The notes below the pieces were generated by a model, which searched no databases, was not told the DNA's origin, and was given only the letters and a program-made list of their open reading frames with translations. Shown here in pieces: positions 1-7,416 of a stretch of 29,180 nt of DNA (its first letter is position 1; the number at the start of each line of letters is the position of its first letter). A program made the position numbers and the translations under genes. Source of the DNA: Dethiobacter sp. (GTDB lineage Bacteria > Bacillota_D > Dethiobacteria > Dethiobacterales > Dethiobacteraceae); assembly GCA_018333395.1 (NCBI GenBank), contig JAGXSQ010000067.1:1-29180 (forward strand). The letters are read 5' to 3'.

Positions 1-2
1 CC

Positions 3-272
3 CCTACCACAACAAGACGTCGTGCGTTAGCAGATGTCTTCCTCGCCTTTGTGCGGGAGACCCAGCGCAAAGAGTGGGAATACCTCCAGAGTCTGCAGTA
101 AGACAGGGCCGAGTCAATTCTGATGGATGACCCCTGCCGGGCGCTAGACTCCGACCACCAGGGATGCCTGTCCGTTCTCCGCCACGGGTTCAAGTGCTTC
201 GGGAAGCTCTTCCGTACAGCCTACTTTGCGCCGGCGAGCGGCATGAACCCGGAGACGCGGCAGCTCTACGAC
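3..272 (+). pseudogene. Remnant of type I restriction endonuclease R subunit (HsdR), N-terminal part
   Basis: One reading frame (positions divisible by 3) encodes what looks like the N-terminal region of HsdR, the ATP-dependent translocase/nuclease subunit of type I restriction systems. It reads FVRETQRKEWEYLQSLQ, then an in-frame TAA at 99-101, and continues in the same frame with LRHGFKCFGKLFR and YFAPASGMNPETRQLYD. In intact HsdR proteins these two blocks (recalled family pattern: RETQ...W, then VLRHGFK...FRPASGLNPE) lie close together, so the stop interrupts one gene rather than separating two. Similarity ends near position 272, exactly where the minus-strand hydrolase gene ends, so the nuclease, helicase and C-terminal parts are gone. 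The 5' end is outside the window. No hsdM or hsdS is visible here. The assignment is from motif recognition. Confidence 0.75.
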
Positions 273-275
273 TTA

Positions 276-1025
276 TTAAAGTCGGCGGCAAAACGCGGAG
301 AGGGCCGTGTTAAAAAGGGTCGGCTGCTCCAGCATAACCATGTGGCCTGCCTGGGGGATTTCTACTAGGCTGGCGTCCAACAGGTGCTCGGCAAGATAGC
401 GGGAATACTTCGGCGGCGCCAGGCGATCCTCGCTACCGCAGACCACAAGTGCCGGCAGAGCGATTTCGGCCAGCCTCTCCCGGACATCAAACGCGTTGCA
501 GGCGGTAAAATCGGCAAAATACGCCTCGCAGGTAGCTATACCGAACGCCCTGCCCCATGCTTGTATTTTTTCCCTGGAAGGCAAAGACCCGTAAGCCCAC
601 ATGGCAACAAGTTCAGCTACAGCCGCATTCCCTTCCCGGCAAAGCTCCATGATAGCGGGAGAAACGCCAAGTTTGGCGCCAGCGCCTACTAGGATAAGCC
701 CAGACACCAGCTCCGGCCTAGACAAAGCCAGAGCCAAGGCGATGGCTCCTCCCATGGAGTGGCCGGCCAGCACCGGTTTTTCGCCCCACTTTTCTATAAA
801 ACCCGTCAGCCACCCTGCATATCCCTCAATGCTGTCCCGCGGCGCTCCCGCTGATGCGCCGTGTCCGGGCAAATCCAAGGACAGCGCCAGCCAGCCGGCT
901 GGTGGCTCCACCGCCAGCCAGTGCAGAGAATTGCCGCCTGCGCCGTGAACAAACAAGATGGACTTTTCCCCGTGGCCTTTTTGACGATAAAAAACGGGCT
1001 CGCCGTTCACTACTGTTTCAGGCAT
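276..1025 (-). CDS. Alpha/beta-fold hydrolase
   Basis: This is a cytoplasmic alpha/beta hydrolase of about 249 residues, of the family that includes esterases, lipases and C-C bond hydrolases. Visible motifs are the oxyanion-hole region FVHGAGGN near the N-terminus, the nucleophile elbow GHSMGG, an acid residue in CGSEDRLAPP and the catalytic histidine in QAGHMVMLEQP, so the Ser-Asp-His triad appears complete. I chose the ATG at 1025 (MPETVV...) because AAGGAG sits 8 nt upstream. Longer starts up to 1127 add about 34 unconvincing residues and lack a ribosome binding site. The gene lies about 140 bp downstream of the GT4 gene on the same strand and may be co-transcribed with it. The substrate cannot be told from sequence. 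Its stop codon lies inside a short palindrome (269-284) at the junction with the HsdR remnant. Confidence 0.9.
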   Translation of the reverse strand: MPETVVNGEPVFYRQKGHGEKSILFVHGAGGNSLHWLAVEPPAGWLALSLDLPGHGASAGAPRDSIEGYAGWLTGFIEKWGEKPVLAGHSMGGAIALALALSRPELVSGLILVGAGAKLGVSPAIMELCREGNAAVAELVAMWAYGSLPSREKIQAWGRAFGIATCEAYFADFTACNAFDVRERLAEIALPALVVCGSEDRLAPPKYSRYLAEHLLDASLVEIPQAGHMVMLEQPTLFNTALSAFCRRL

Positions 1026-1165
1026 GACTACTGCTCCTTGCTCCGTATCCATAAGCGTTTTCGCTATTTTCGGCGTTCCGGAAGATTTAAGTCGCTTTGC
1101 CCTGCAGCCAGCAAGTAGCGGCGGCATTTGTTAAGGAGCACCGCTGATGTTTTTGACAAAGAAGC

Positions 1166-2326
1166 CTACATCGCCGTAGATGAACAACCTGCCTGGCAGT
1201 TCACTGCCTCTTCGTACACGTCAGCCAGTTTCCGCGCCATGTACGGAGCAGAGATTTTCTCCGCCTCCAGCTTCGCGCGTTCAGCCATAGCACGGCGAAG
1301 CGGTTCATTCTCCAAGAGCAGCAGGACTTTTTCGGCAAAAAAAGGCAGCGAAAGCGGCGTCAGGTAGCCGTCCACGCCGTCATTAACCATCTCTGCGGCG
1401 CCAAGAGCACTGACGGCTACTGCCGGCAAGCCGGCAGCCTTCGCTTCACCCAGAACCAGTCCCTGTGTTTCGGTAGTGGAGGCAAAAATAAACAGATCCG
1501 CACCAGCGTAACTGTCTACCAGATGCCTGCGCGGCAAAAGGCCTGTGAAAATCACGCCTGCTTCCAGCCCAAGGCGCCTCACTTCTTCTTGCAGGTGCGC
1601 TCGCTCCGGACCATCGCCGACAAGGACTAGGCAAACATTCGGGTGTTTCTGCCGGATTTGTCTGTAGGCCTGCAATACAAACCCGATATTCTTTTCTTTG
1701 CCAAGGCGGCCGACATGCAACAGGATTTTAGTTTCGCTACTTATTCCATACTGCCTGCGTAACCAATCGTCATCCGCAACGGCAAACTCCTCCGTCTCAA
1801 TGCCCGTCGGAACTACAGCGATTTTGGTGCGCAACCGTTCCGCTATTAGGTCACGTATTATCTTGGTCGGCGTAATCACGACATCGCAGCGGTTGCAGAA
1901 ATTAGGCAAGAAGCGCTGCACAATCCGGCGGGAGAGCCCTCGGGCAAAAGGCATGTAGTGAACGTACTGGTCGTACATGGTGTGGTATGTAAAGACTAGC
2001 GGCAAGCCAGAGCGGTAGGCACAACGCGCACCCAAATGACCCATGAAAAAGGGCGAGTGGACATGGATTACATCAAGACCAATCCGCCGGACGGTAGAAC
2101 GGAGGTTCAAGGAAAAGGGCAGTGCAATGGTATATTCCCGGCTATGCGGTGAAGGAACCGAGGCGAAGCGGAAAACCCCGGCTTCCTTTTCATAGCGAGG
2201 ATAGCTGGGGGCAAAAATATAAACTTCATGTCCAAGCGCGGACAAATTGGCCGCCGTAGTCTCCAGCGACCTAACGAGGCCACTGGTGTAGGGTCTGTAG
2301 CTATCTGTAAACATCCCCACCTTCAC
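1166..2326 (-). CDS. GT4-family glycosyltransferase (diglucosyl-diacylglycerol synthase-like)
   Basis: This is a GT-B fold glycosyltransferase of about 386 residues. The N-terminal domain begins VGMFTDSYRPYTSG, typical of retaining GT4 enzymes. The C-terminal domain carries HVGRLGKEKN (nucleotide-sugar phosphate binding) and the acceptor/donor loop TTETQGLVLGEAKAAGLP (E-X7-E pattern). The combination resembles enzymes that glucosylate diacylglycerol to make membrane glycolipids, but phosphatidylinositol mannosyltransferases and other GT4 enzymes look similar, so the acceptor is uncertain. Two starts are possible. GTG at 2326 has GGAGG 7 nt upstream, whereas the ATG at 2332 abuts that same purine block, so GTG is preferred. 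No signal peptide is seen. The hydrolase gene follows downstream on the same strand. Confidence 0.88.
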   Translation of the reverse strand: MKVGMFTDSYRPYTSGLVRSLETTAANLSALGHEVYIFAPSYPRYEKEAGVFRFASVPSPHSREYTIALPFSLNLRSTVRRIGLDVIHVHSPFFMGHLGARCAYRSGLPLVFTYHTMYDQYVHYMPFARGLSRRIVQRFLPNFCNRCDVVITPTKIIRDLIAERLRTKIAVVPTGIETEEFAVADDDWLRRQYGISSETKILLHVGRLGKEKNIGFVLQAYRQIRQKHPNVCLVLVGDGPERAHLQEEVRRLGLEAGVIFTGLLPRRHLVDSYAGADLFIFASTTETQGLVLGEAKAAGLPAVAVSALGAAEMVNDGVDGYLTPLSLPFFAEKVLLLLENEPLRRAMAERAKLEAEKISAPYMARKLADVYEEAVNCQAGCSSTAM

Positions 2327-2431
2327 AGGCATCCCTCCCCTATAGTTCTGAATATATCCTCAACAAATAGCTGTCGCTGTATACTTAAAATTTGTTTGAT
2401 CTGTACTATATTCATACGTTCGACGAAAAGA

Positions 2432-2455
2432 AAAATTCCCCTGCACACGGCAGGG
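2432..2455 (-). terminator. Second (distal) terminator of a tandem pair
   Basis: On the minus strand, CCCTGC and GCAGGG (2450-2455 and 2439-2444) close a 5-nt loop and are followed by GGAATTTTTCTTTT. It lies just beyond the first terminator and would catch read-through from the SPOCS-like gene before the GT4 gene. It forms without help from the first hairpin. Confidence 0.6.
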
Positions 2456-2498
2456 TAAAAAAGAGACCGACGCTGATGCTTTGCGCCGGTCTCTTTTT
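2456..2498 (-). terminator. Rho-independent terminator of the SPOCS-like gene
   Basis: AAGAGACCG (2461-2469) pairs with CGGTCTCTT (2487-2495), a 9-bp stem with an A/T tract on each side, so the minus-strand transcript ends in a run of six U. It begins immediately after the stop codon at 2500-2502. Because the tracts are symmetric it could act in both directions. Confidence 0.85.
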
Positions 2499-2499
2499 T

Positions 2500-3183
2500 T
2501 TATCTTGTCTGCAAGGGGAAGGGCGGCCATTCGGGGCGAAAATCGGGGCAAAGGCCGAGTACTTCGTCGCAGTCCGGTGGTTCGGGGCAGAAACCGTAGG
2601 CTGGAATCAGCAACTGAACCTTGGCTTTGACTTTAATCAGGATATATTTGCCCACACAGGCGATAATGATAGTCTTAATTTCTAGCGAATTCTCGTTCTC
2701 GCTGCCGTCATTGTTGTCTAATTCTTCCGCCCTGATGAAGGCGTCCAGACATTCAATAAAGGGTACATAACACTGGACATGCAAACCATCTTCGCCGGCA
2801 CGCGGAATGTGGAAATTTTTGATGACGGTTACTACTTTGGATAGGTCAACGAAAGGTTTAGTTTCGAAGAACAGTCGGATAGTGACTTTGTAAGAAAAAG
2901 TCACACGGACGCGCCCCGGGCTTGGCACTTCACATTCCGGCTCACTCAGTAGCTCTGCACTGAGGCAGATAACATCCTTGATCGGGCTGTCTGGCTTGGT
3001 TATATAGTAAAATTCATCCTCGTTAACTTCGATCTTTTTGCACTCATCGTAGACTTTTTCTGTCACAATGCAGACAACTTCCGTTGGTGGCGGACAACCA
3101 AGGTATGGGTCACAGCGACCGGGTTCCACATCAGCCACTTGTATGGCGTCAAGTCCTCTCTTGCTGGCACCGCTTGCTTTCAT
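2500..3183 (-). CDS. SPOCS/DUF3794-like hypothetical protein, possibly spore-associated
   Basis: This protein of about 227 residues has no signal peptide or membrane segment. It has a Cys/Pro-rich N-terminus (RCDPYLGCPPPTEVVCIV), a beta-rich middle (VTEKVYDECKKIEV..., RVRVTFSYKVTIRLFFE...) and a proline-rich tail with Cys pairs (FCPEPPDCDEVLGLCPDF). The alternating-strand pattern and VYDECK motif resemble SPOCS (DUF3794) proteins, a family tied to spore coat and cortex in Firmicutes; this is pattern resemblance only. The ATG at 3183 has AGGAGG 12 nt upstream. A nearer ATG at 3189 would give only Met-Tyr-Lys before a stop, so it is excluded. The gene is divergent from the propeller/coiled-coil gene across about 190 bp containing a palindrome, and it has its own double terminator. 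Confidence 0.6.
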   Translation of the reverse strand: MKASGASKRGLDAIQVADVEPGRCDPYLGCPPPTEVVCIVTEKVYDECKKIEVNEDEFYYITKPDSPIKDVICLSAELLSEPECEVPSPGRVRVTFSYKVTIRLFFETKPFVDLSKVVTVIKNFHIPRAGEDGLHVQCYVPFIECLDAFIRAEELDNNDGSENENSLEIKTIIIACVGKYILIKVKAKVQLLIPAYGFCPEPPDCDEVLGLCPDFRPEWPPFPLQTR

Positions 3184-3221
3184 TTATACATTAGACCTCC
3201 TTTCTCTAGAATATGTACTTT

Positions 3222-3245
3222 TTGCTGCCGGATTTTGTTGCCGGA
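3222..3245. repeat. Direct repeat of 11 bp in the divergent intergenic region
   Basis: TTGCTGCCGGA (3222-3232) and TTGTTGCCGGA (3235-3245) repeat with a period of 13 bp and one mismatch. They lie between the divergent genes starting at 3183 and 3374. They could be regulator half-sites, but I recognise no known motif. Confidence 0.5.
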
Positions 3246-3261
3246 ATGATGCTCCGACTTT

Positions 3262-3285
3262 CAACAACAATATATGTTGCTGTTG
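3262..3285. promoter_or_regulatory. 24-bp near-palindrome, candidate operator
   Basis: Starting CAACAACAATAT and ending ATGTTGCTGTTG, the 24-bp segment matches its reverse complement at 20 of 24 positions. It lies between two divergent genes, where a shared operator would be expected. No regulator gene is adjacent and I do not recognise the motif. Confidence 0.4.
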
Positions 3286-3373
3286 CAGACAGTGTGAAAA
3301 TCTTGCCCGATTTTTTTCAGGCATGCGGGAAGCAGGTGTCATATATACATATGTAGCGAGGGGAGGTTTGTTT

Positions 3374-4807
3374 GTGCACCATCTTGTGTTACCCTACTTC
3401 TATCGGTCGAAAAAACAGGATTATTTTTTGCATCTGCATGAGCAAGAATTGGTTCTTATCCGCCGCCCGCGGCAGGATGTCTGGCGGGAGGGGAGCGTTA
3501 TCGCCACCAAATGCCGGTGTTTCCGTGCGGCACCTGACCAGGATGGCCGGCTACATGTCTTGGCCGCTGACGACAAAAACAATCTTTGCTATCTACTGGT
3601 AGATGAAGACTCTGTCCGTGAAGCACCATTTATCGTTAAGGAGTCCCAGGGGCCTTTTTTACTGGCTTTTTCCGCCGCCGGTCACGGTTATTTTTGCGGT
3701 AGCCAGCTAGGGCATCTTGTGCAGGCCTCCTTTTCCTCAGAACGTGGCTGGGTCAACATGGAATTTACTACTGTTCTTGAAACGGCCTGTCCCGCCGGCC
3801 TGGCCATGGACCGACACGGCGGAAGCCACCTGCTTCTTTACGACACAAAAAGACATACCTTGACGTATCAATATCACTCTCCGACTCAAAACTCCTGCGC
3901 CAAGCCACTAACAATCACTTCTGCACTCCCATCGGAGGCCATTCCCGTAATCTCGCTCGACATTAACCAAGCCGTCCACATTGCCTGGTATGATGCTAGA
4001 AATCAGACGGTTAATTACCGTAAAAAAGCAGCCGGCGGTTGGCCCATTGGAGGCTGGCAACCGGAACAGAGCTTAAAGATAAGTTTCCTACCCCAGTTAC
4101 TGGGTTTCTTTGAAAAAGGGCAGGCCTTACAGCTCTGGGTTACGGAAGAATCGGGTCGCCTACACGCTTATAACCAACAAGATGCCGGCTGGCAGCAGGT
4201 AGAAAATGAAACACGCGCCTGGCATCCGCTTCAGATTGGTACTTTAGGAATGAATGCACTTAATTTTACAGCTTCCCTGCCTCCGGGAGACTGGTGTTTT
4301 GCGGATGAAAATGTAGCTCACAACAACCCGGAGCATCCTGATGACGGTAATCTGTTGCTCATCCATGCGCGGCGGCTGGTCGAGGAAAGACAGCTACTGG
4401 AATCCCGTCTACACAAAAAAGAAACATCCCTGACGCAGTTGCGGCAAATGCTGGAGCGTTCACAGGAAAGTCAGCATAAACAGCACCACAGGTGGGATGA
4501 ACAAATCAGGCAGTTGGGCGAAAAAGCGCAAAGGCTGACAGAAAACCTAAAGAACAGGGAGGCGGAACTGGCTACCATTAATGCACAGAGCGAACAGCTA
4601 CAAAACAAGATAACTCACGCTGAAACAGAAAAAAGAAAATATCAGGCTGAATTAATTTCCCTACGCGGCAAACTTTCTGAAAGCCAAGCTTTGGTCCTGG
4701 AGTTGCAAGCCAAAATAAAAGAACAGGAGACCGAACTCGCGCGCCCGAAGAGCCTCTGGGAAAAAATTTCCGAATTCGTCCAGAAAAACCCAACCGACAA
4801 GAACTAG
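3374..4807 (+). CDS. Hypothetical protein: beta-propeller-like N-terminal region plus long coiled coil
   Basis: This protein of 477 residues belongs to no family I can name. Roughly the first 330 residues contain repeated strand-rich units with motifs such as DQDGRLHVLAADDKNNLCYL, GGSHLLLYDTKRHTLTYQYH, AVHIAWYDARNQTVNYR and GRLHAYNQQDAGW, recurring every 45-60 residues. This looks like a beta-propeller. The last 140 or so residues are heptad-rich and charged (LVEERQLLESRLHKKE... ELQAKIKEQETELARP), predicting a long coiled coil before a short tail. There is no signal peptide or membrane segment. The start is GTG 3374 because GGGGAGG lies 7 nt upstream (3360-3366). The frame stays open upstream to 3068 but that would overlap the divergent gene. 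A structural or scaffold role is possible, for example in spores given the neighbour, but this is only inference. Confidence 0.75.
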   Translation: MHHLVLPYFYRSKKQDYFLHLHEQELVLIRRPRQDVWREGSVIATKCRCFRAAPDQDGRLHVLAADDKNNLCYLLVDEDSVREAPFIVKESQGPFLLAFSAAGHGYFCGSQLGHLVQASFSSERGWVNMEFTTVLETACPAGLAMDRHGGSHLLLYDTKRHTLTYQYHSPTQNSCAKPLTITSALPSEAIPVISLDINQAVHIAWYDARNQTVNYRKKAAGGWPIGGWQPEQSLKISFLPQLLGFFEKGQALQLWVTEESGRLHAYNQQDAGWQQVENETRAWHPLQIGTLGMNALNFTASLPPGDWCFADENVAHNNPEHPDDGNLLLIHARRLVEERQLLESRLHKKETSLTQLRQMLERSQESQHKQHHRWDEQIRQLGEKAQRLTENLKNREAELATINAQSEQLQNKITHAETEKRKYQAELISLRGKLSESQALVLELQAKIKEQETELARPKSLWEKISEFVQKNPTDKN

Positions 4808-4841
4808 TCCTTTTGGGCAGGCAACATAACTGCCAACGACA

Positions 4842-4886
4842 ACAGGACAAGTTATCCGCTAATAAAAGCGGGTAGCCTGTCCTGTC
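4842..4886 (+). other. Two-tier hairpin between the coiled-coil and CAP genes
   Basis: ACAGGACA (4842-4849) pairs with TGTCCTGT (4879-4886), and inside it CCGCT (4856-4860) pairs with AGCGG (4867-4871) around a small loop. No T-run follows, so it is not a standard terminator. It lies 70 nt before the CAP-protein start and could be a leader or processing element. Confidence 0.4.
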
Positions 4887-4956
4887 AGTGTTTGACGGCT
4901 CAATTGTCTTACTGATAAGATTATGATGCCAAAAATTGAGCAAGGAGGAATAGTTT

Positions 4957-5520
4957 ATGATGTTTTTTGCCAGGCTGCTTCTCTCCACCCTACTTATCTT
5001 CATTCTCCACGGGACTGCTTTCGCCTCCATTCCCCGTTGGCCCGAGCCTGCGTGGTTCGCCCAGCTCCAGCAGCAACAGCAGCAGCAACAGGCACCCCTT
5101 CCCGTTGAACAGGGCTCCTCTGTACATACTACTTTAACACCTGCTGAGCAACATATCTTCGCCGCTATTAATACAGAAAGGACTCTCCGTGGGCTTGCCC
5201 CTCTTGCGCTTGACCCGGCCTTAGTGGCATTGGCCAGGCGAAAGAGCCAAGATATGGCAAGCAACGGTTATTTTGCTCATCATTCACCCACTTATGGCTC
5301 ACCGTTTGAAATGATGCGTGCTGCCGGCATACGCTATAACTTCGCCGGTGAAAATATCGCCCGAACCACGACGCCAGCCAATGCGGTACAGCTTTTTGTG
5401 AATAGCAACACGCATCGCCGTACGCTGCTTAACCCTCGCTTCAGCCGTACGGGAATCGGCGTGGCGCAGGTGGGGCGCCAGCTCTTTGTAACACAAATGT
5501 TTATCGGGTTTATGCGTTAA
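4957..5520 (+). CDS. Secreted CAP-domain (SCP/YkwD-like) protein
   Basis: This protein of 187 residues is exported: an N-terminal signal peptide (MMFFARLLLSTLLIFILHG, likely cleaved after GTAFA near residue 23) precedes a short linker with eight glutamines in a row. The CAP domain follows from about residue 60 to the end. Visible family features are the INTERTLRGLAPLALDP helix, DMASNGYFAHHSP, the GENIA motif and NTHRRTLLNPRFSRTGIGV. Bacterial YkwD-like CAP proteins act at the cell envelope; a spore or cell-wall function is common but the activity is generally unknown. The ATG at 4957 has AAGGAGG 8 nt upstream; a second ATG follows directly. A strong terminator lies downstream, so it is probably a single-gene unit or the end of the upstream transcript. 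Confidence 0.9.
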   Translation: MMFFARLLLSTLLIFILHGTAFASIPRWPEPAWFAQLQQQQQQQQAPLPVEQGSSVHTTLTPAEQHIFAAINTERTLRGLAPLALDPALVALARRKSQDMASNGYFAHHSPTYGSPFEMMRAAGIRYNFAGENIARTTTPANAVQLFVNSNTHRRTLLNPRFSRTGIGVAQVGRQLFVTQMFIGFMR

Positions 5521-5565
5521 AACAGCCCCTCTTAATTACCGGCAAAGTTTTAAGATAAATGTTAC

Positions 5566-5597
5566 CTGGCCGCCGTTTTAGGCGGCCTGACTTTTTC
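5566..5597 (+). terminator. Rho-independent terminator after the CAP-protein gene
   Basis: GGCCGCC (5568-5574) and GGCGGCC (5581-5587) form a 7-bp all-GC stem with a six-base loop, followed by TGACTTTTTC. It sits about 45 nt after the CAP-gene stop and before the glycosyltransferase start. Confidence 0.9.
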
Positions 5598-5645
5598 ACC
5601 TCTGTCTGCAAAGCGTCATAAACTGGTGTAGAAAGAGGTGATCCC

Positions 5646-6641
5646 TTGCGTGTACTGCATCTGAACCGTTTTTTTCATTCCGGTCAAACCACCCATGTTT
5701 TTACGCTGGTGCGCGAGCAGCAGCGACAGGGGCACACGGCCAAACTGGTCATGGAAAGCCATCCTTCCTACCAAACGCTGGAGCTGCACCGCCAGACCAT
5801 GGCTGAGTTAGGGGCAGTCATTACTAACCCCCATGACCAGGAGGCCCTCCATCGGCAGATTAAAGGATCCACATTCCATCTCATCCATGCCCACTCCTCA
5901 CTTACTTTCCACACAGCAGCCGCTTTGGCCGAGAGACTGGATATTCCCTTCGTTATCTCCTGTCATGGGCTAGAGTTAAACCAGCAGGAATATCTTCCTT
6001 ATTTACTGAAAGCCAGCGCTATCCTCTGTATTTCCCAGCGAGTGGCCAACAGCCTGCGGGAGTTCGCCGACAAAATTCAGATTGTCCCCAACGGTGTAGA
6101 CCTGGAAGAATTTTTGCCCGGCGAAAAAACAGAGCCGGTTAAAATCGCGCTGGTGGCCCGCATTGACAGCAGCAAAACAAAAGGCTATGCCCAATTCTGC
6201 AAAGCAGTGGACCTGCTGGAAGGCGTAGAGTTTTACGTAGCCGCCAACAAAAAACCGCCAAGCAGTAAAGCCACCTACCTTGGCTGGACGAACGAAGTCG
6301 ACAGACTTCTGGCCCAGACGCACATCGTAGTCGGCACTGGTCGCACTATTATTGAAGGACTAGCCGCCGGCAACGTCGCCCTCATCCTAGGGCGTACTTA
6401 CCAGGGCATCCTCACACCAGAAAACACAGCCAAGCAAAAATACCGGGACTTAAGCGGGCTCGCCGGTAGCGACCCCTGCTACAGGACGATCTTTTTCGAC
6501 CTCGCTATGCTCAGTCAAAACCGTATTTACCTGCGGCAACTGCAAAAATTTGGCCGTGAGTTGGCGGAAAAGGAATTTGACAACCGGCAGCTGACGAAAA
6601 AAATTATCGATATTTACCAAAAAACGCTGGAAAAGAGCTAA
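5646..6641 (+). CDS. GT-B glycosyltransferase, family 4-like
   Basis: A glycosyltransferase of 331 residues, somewhat short for GT4. The N-terminal domain starts VLHLNRFFHSGQTTHVF and contains HLIHAHSSLTFHTAAALA and FVISCHGLE. The interdomain region has VPNGVDLEEF, and the C-terminal domain has ALVARIDSSKTKGY and GTGRTIIEGLAAGNVALILG, corresponding to the donor-binding E-X7-E region in reduced form. The start is TTG 5646: AGGTGATC (5636-5643), a long match to the 16S rRNA 3' end, lies directly upstream. A membrane glycolipid or cell-surface polysaccharide role is possible; donor and acceptor are unknown. It follows the terminator at 5566-5597 and so is likely transcribed separately. No terminator is visible after it. 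Confidence 0.85.
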   Translation: MRVLHLNRFFHSGQTTHVFTLVREQQRQGHTAKLVMESHPSYQTLELHRQTMAELGAVITNPHDQEALHRQIKGSTFHLIHAHSSLTFHTAAALAERLDIPFVISCHGLELNQQEYLPYLLKASAILCISQRVANSLREFADKIQIVPNGVDLEEFLPGEKTEPVKIALVARIDSSKTKGYAQFCKAVDLLEGVEFYVAANKKPPSSKATYLGWTNEVDRLLAQTHIVVGTGRTIIEGLAAGNVALILGRTYQGILTPENTAKQKYRDLSGLAGSDPCYRTIFFDLAMLSQNRIYLRQLQKFGRELAEKEFDNRQLTKKIIDIYQKTLEKS

Positions 6642-6680
6642 ATTAGCCAAGAAAGTATCTCAATTTAAGAAATTGAAAAA

Positions 6681-6916
6681 CTAAACAGCTACTTTATCAT
6701 CCTCCAGGGGCAGGAAATTTGCCTGGGCATCTAGCGCGTCACGCAGCCCGGCTACGAGCGGGGTTTCCTCCCCGGCAAAGAATGTGATGTCGATTTTGGT
6801 CCGGCCGAATTCGCCGGTCTCCGCCGGCCTCACTACAACGGTCATCACGATGGAAATGGCGAGAAAAATAACGAAGTATATAGAGATCGCCGGCAGATTT
6901 TTTTAGCGTCCGTCAT
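6681..6916 (-). pseudogene. Small single-span membrane protein, frameshifted at a homopolymer
   Basis: On the minus strand an ATG at 6914-6916 opens MTDAKK, and then a run of seven A (7 T at 6898-6904 on the plus strand) throws the frame off. One extra A would join it to a frame reading LPAISIYFVIFLAISIVM (one hydrophobic membrane span), TVVVRPAETGEFGRTKIDIT and on to a stop at 6681, giving 78 residues with a charged C-terminal tail. Without that base, the only start for the second part is the internal ATG at 6845 (54 residues, no membrane span). The upstream sequence lacks a good ribosome binding site and its 5' end is only 14 bp from the divergent broken regulator. I do not recognise the family. 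A sequencing error in the homopolymer is an alternative. Confidence 0.45.
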
Positions 6917-6929
6917 AAGACTGACGGGG

Positions 6930-7299
6930 ATGCAAAAATACGATCTTACGGACAAAGCAGAAAGTAAGGCTCGTCACCGGCGCTGTCTTTCTTTTGGCCT
7001 GCGTGTTTTACCAGCCCCTGTGCGCCTTCATACCGGTTATGGTTTACTCCGCGTATGAAAACGAGCGCTGGTTTTTGGCGTTAACGGCTTTAGTCCCGCT
7101 CGTGGCGGCAGACGGTTTGACAGATAAGGAAACAGGGATTTTGCGTTGCATCGCTGAAGGTTTATCCAACAGGGAGATCTCCGAGGCGCTCTACCTCAGC
7201 GAAGGCACTGTCCGCAACTATGTAAGCGTCATGTTGGAGAAGCTAGCGTTGCGCGACCCCACCCAGCTGGCCATATTTTACTTTAAGAACAAGGACTAG
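6930..7299 (+). pseudogene. Sensor-kinase/LuxR-response-regulator deletion chimera
   Basis: The C-terminal 60 codons encode a complete NarL/LuxR-type helix-turn-helix (LTDKETGILRCIAEGLSNRE, then LYLSEGTVRNYVSVMLEKL, ending FYFKNKD). In front of it, instead of a receiver domain, is a hydrophobic stretch (VRLVTGAVFLLACVFYQPLC, AFIPVMVYSAYENERW, FLALTALVPLV) of the kind found at the membrane N-terminus of Firmicutes sensor kinases. The likely origin is a deletion that removed most of a kinase gene and the receiver part of the next regulator gene. The extreme N-terminus is also out of frame: ATG 6930 gives MQKYDLTDKAES, but the hydrophobic part is in another frame from about 6955. A TTG at 6994 could start a 101-residue product, without a convincing ribosome binding site. 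Confidence 0.6.
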
Positions 7300-7332
7300 T
7301 GTCAAAAGCCCACGATGACCGTGCTATTTCTG

Positions 7333-7364
7333 AAAAAAAATGCGAACTCCTATGATAGTTCGCA
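7333..7364 (-). terminator. Rho-independent terminator of the zinc operon
   Basis: TGCGAACT (7341-7348) and AGTTCGCA (7357-7364) form a perfect 8-bp stem with an 8-nt loop. On the minus strand it is followed directly by eight U. It lies about 50 nt after the zur stop codon. Confidence 0.92.
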
Positions 7365-7416
7365 AGTGAATGGACCTGTGTTTCTTTTGTGAAGAATCCT
7401 AAACGGAACTATACAC

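Noticed and set aside
4578..5264. Open frame on the minus strand across the coiled-coil/CAP junction
   Set aside because: It overlaps two well-supported plus-strand genes and shows no motif; its Cys-rich stretch is the complement of the CAA repeats coding for glutamine.
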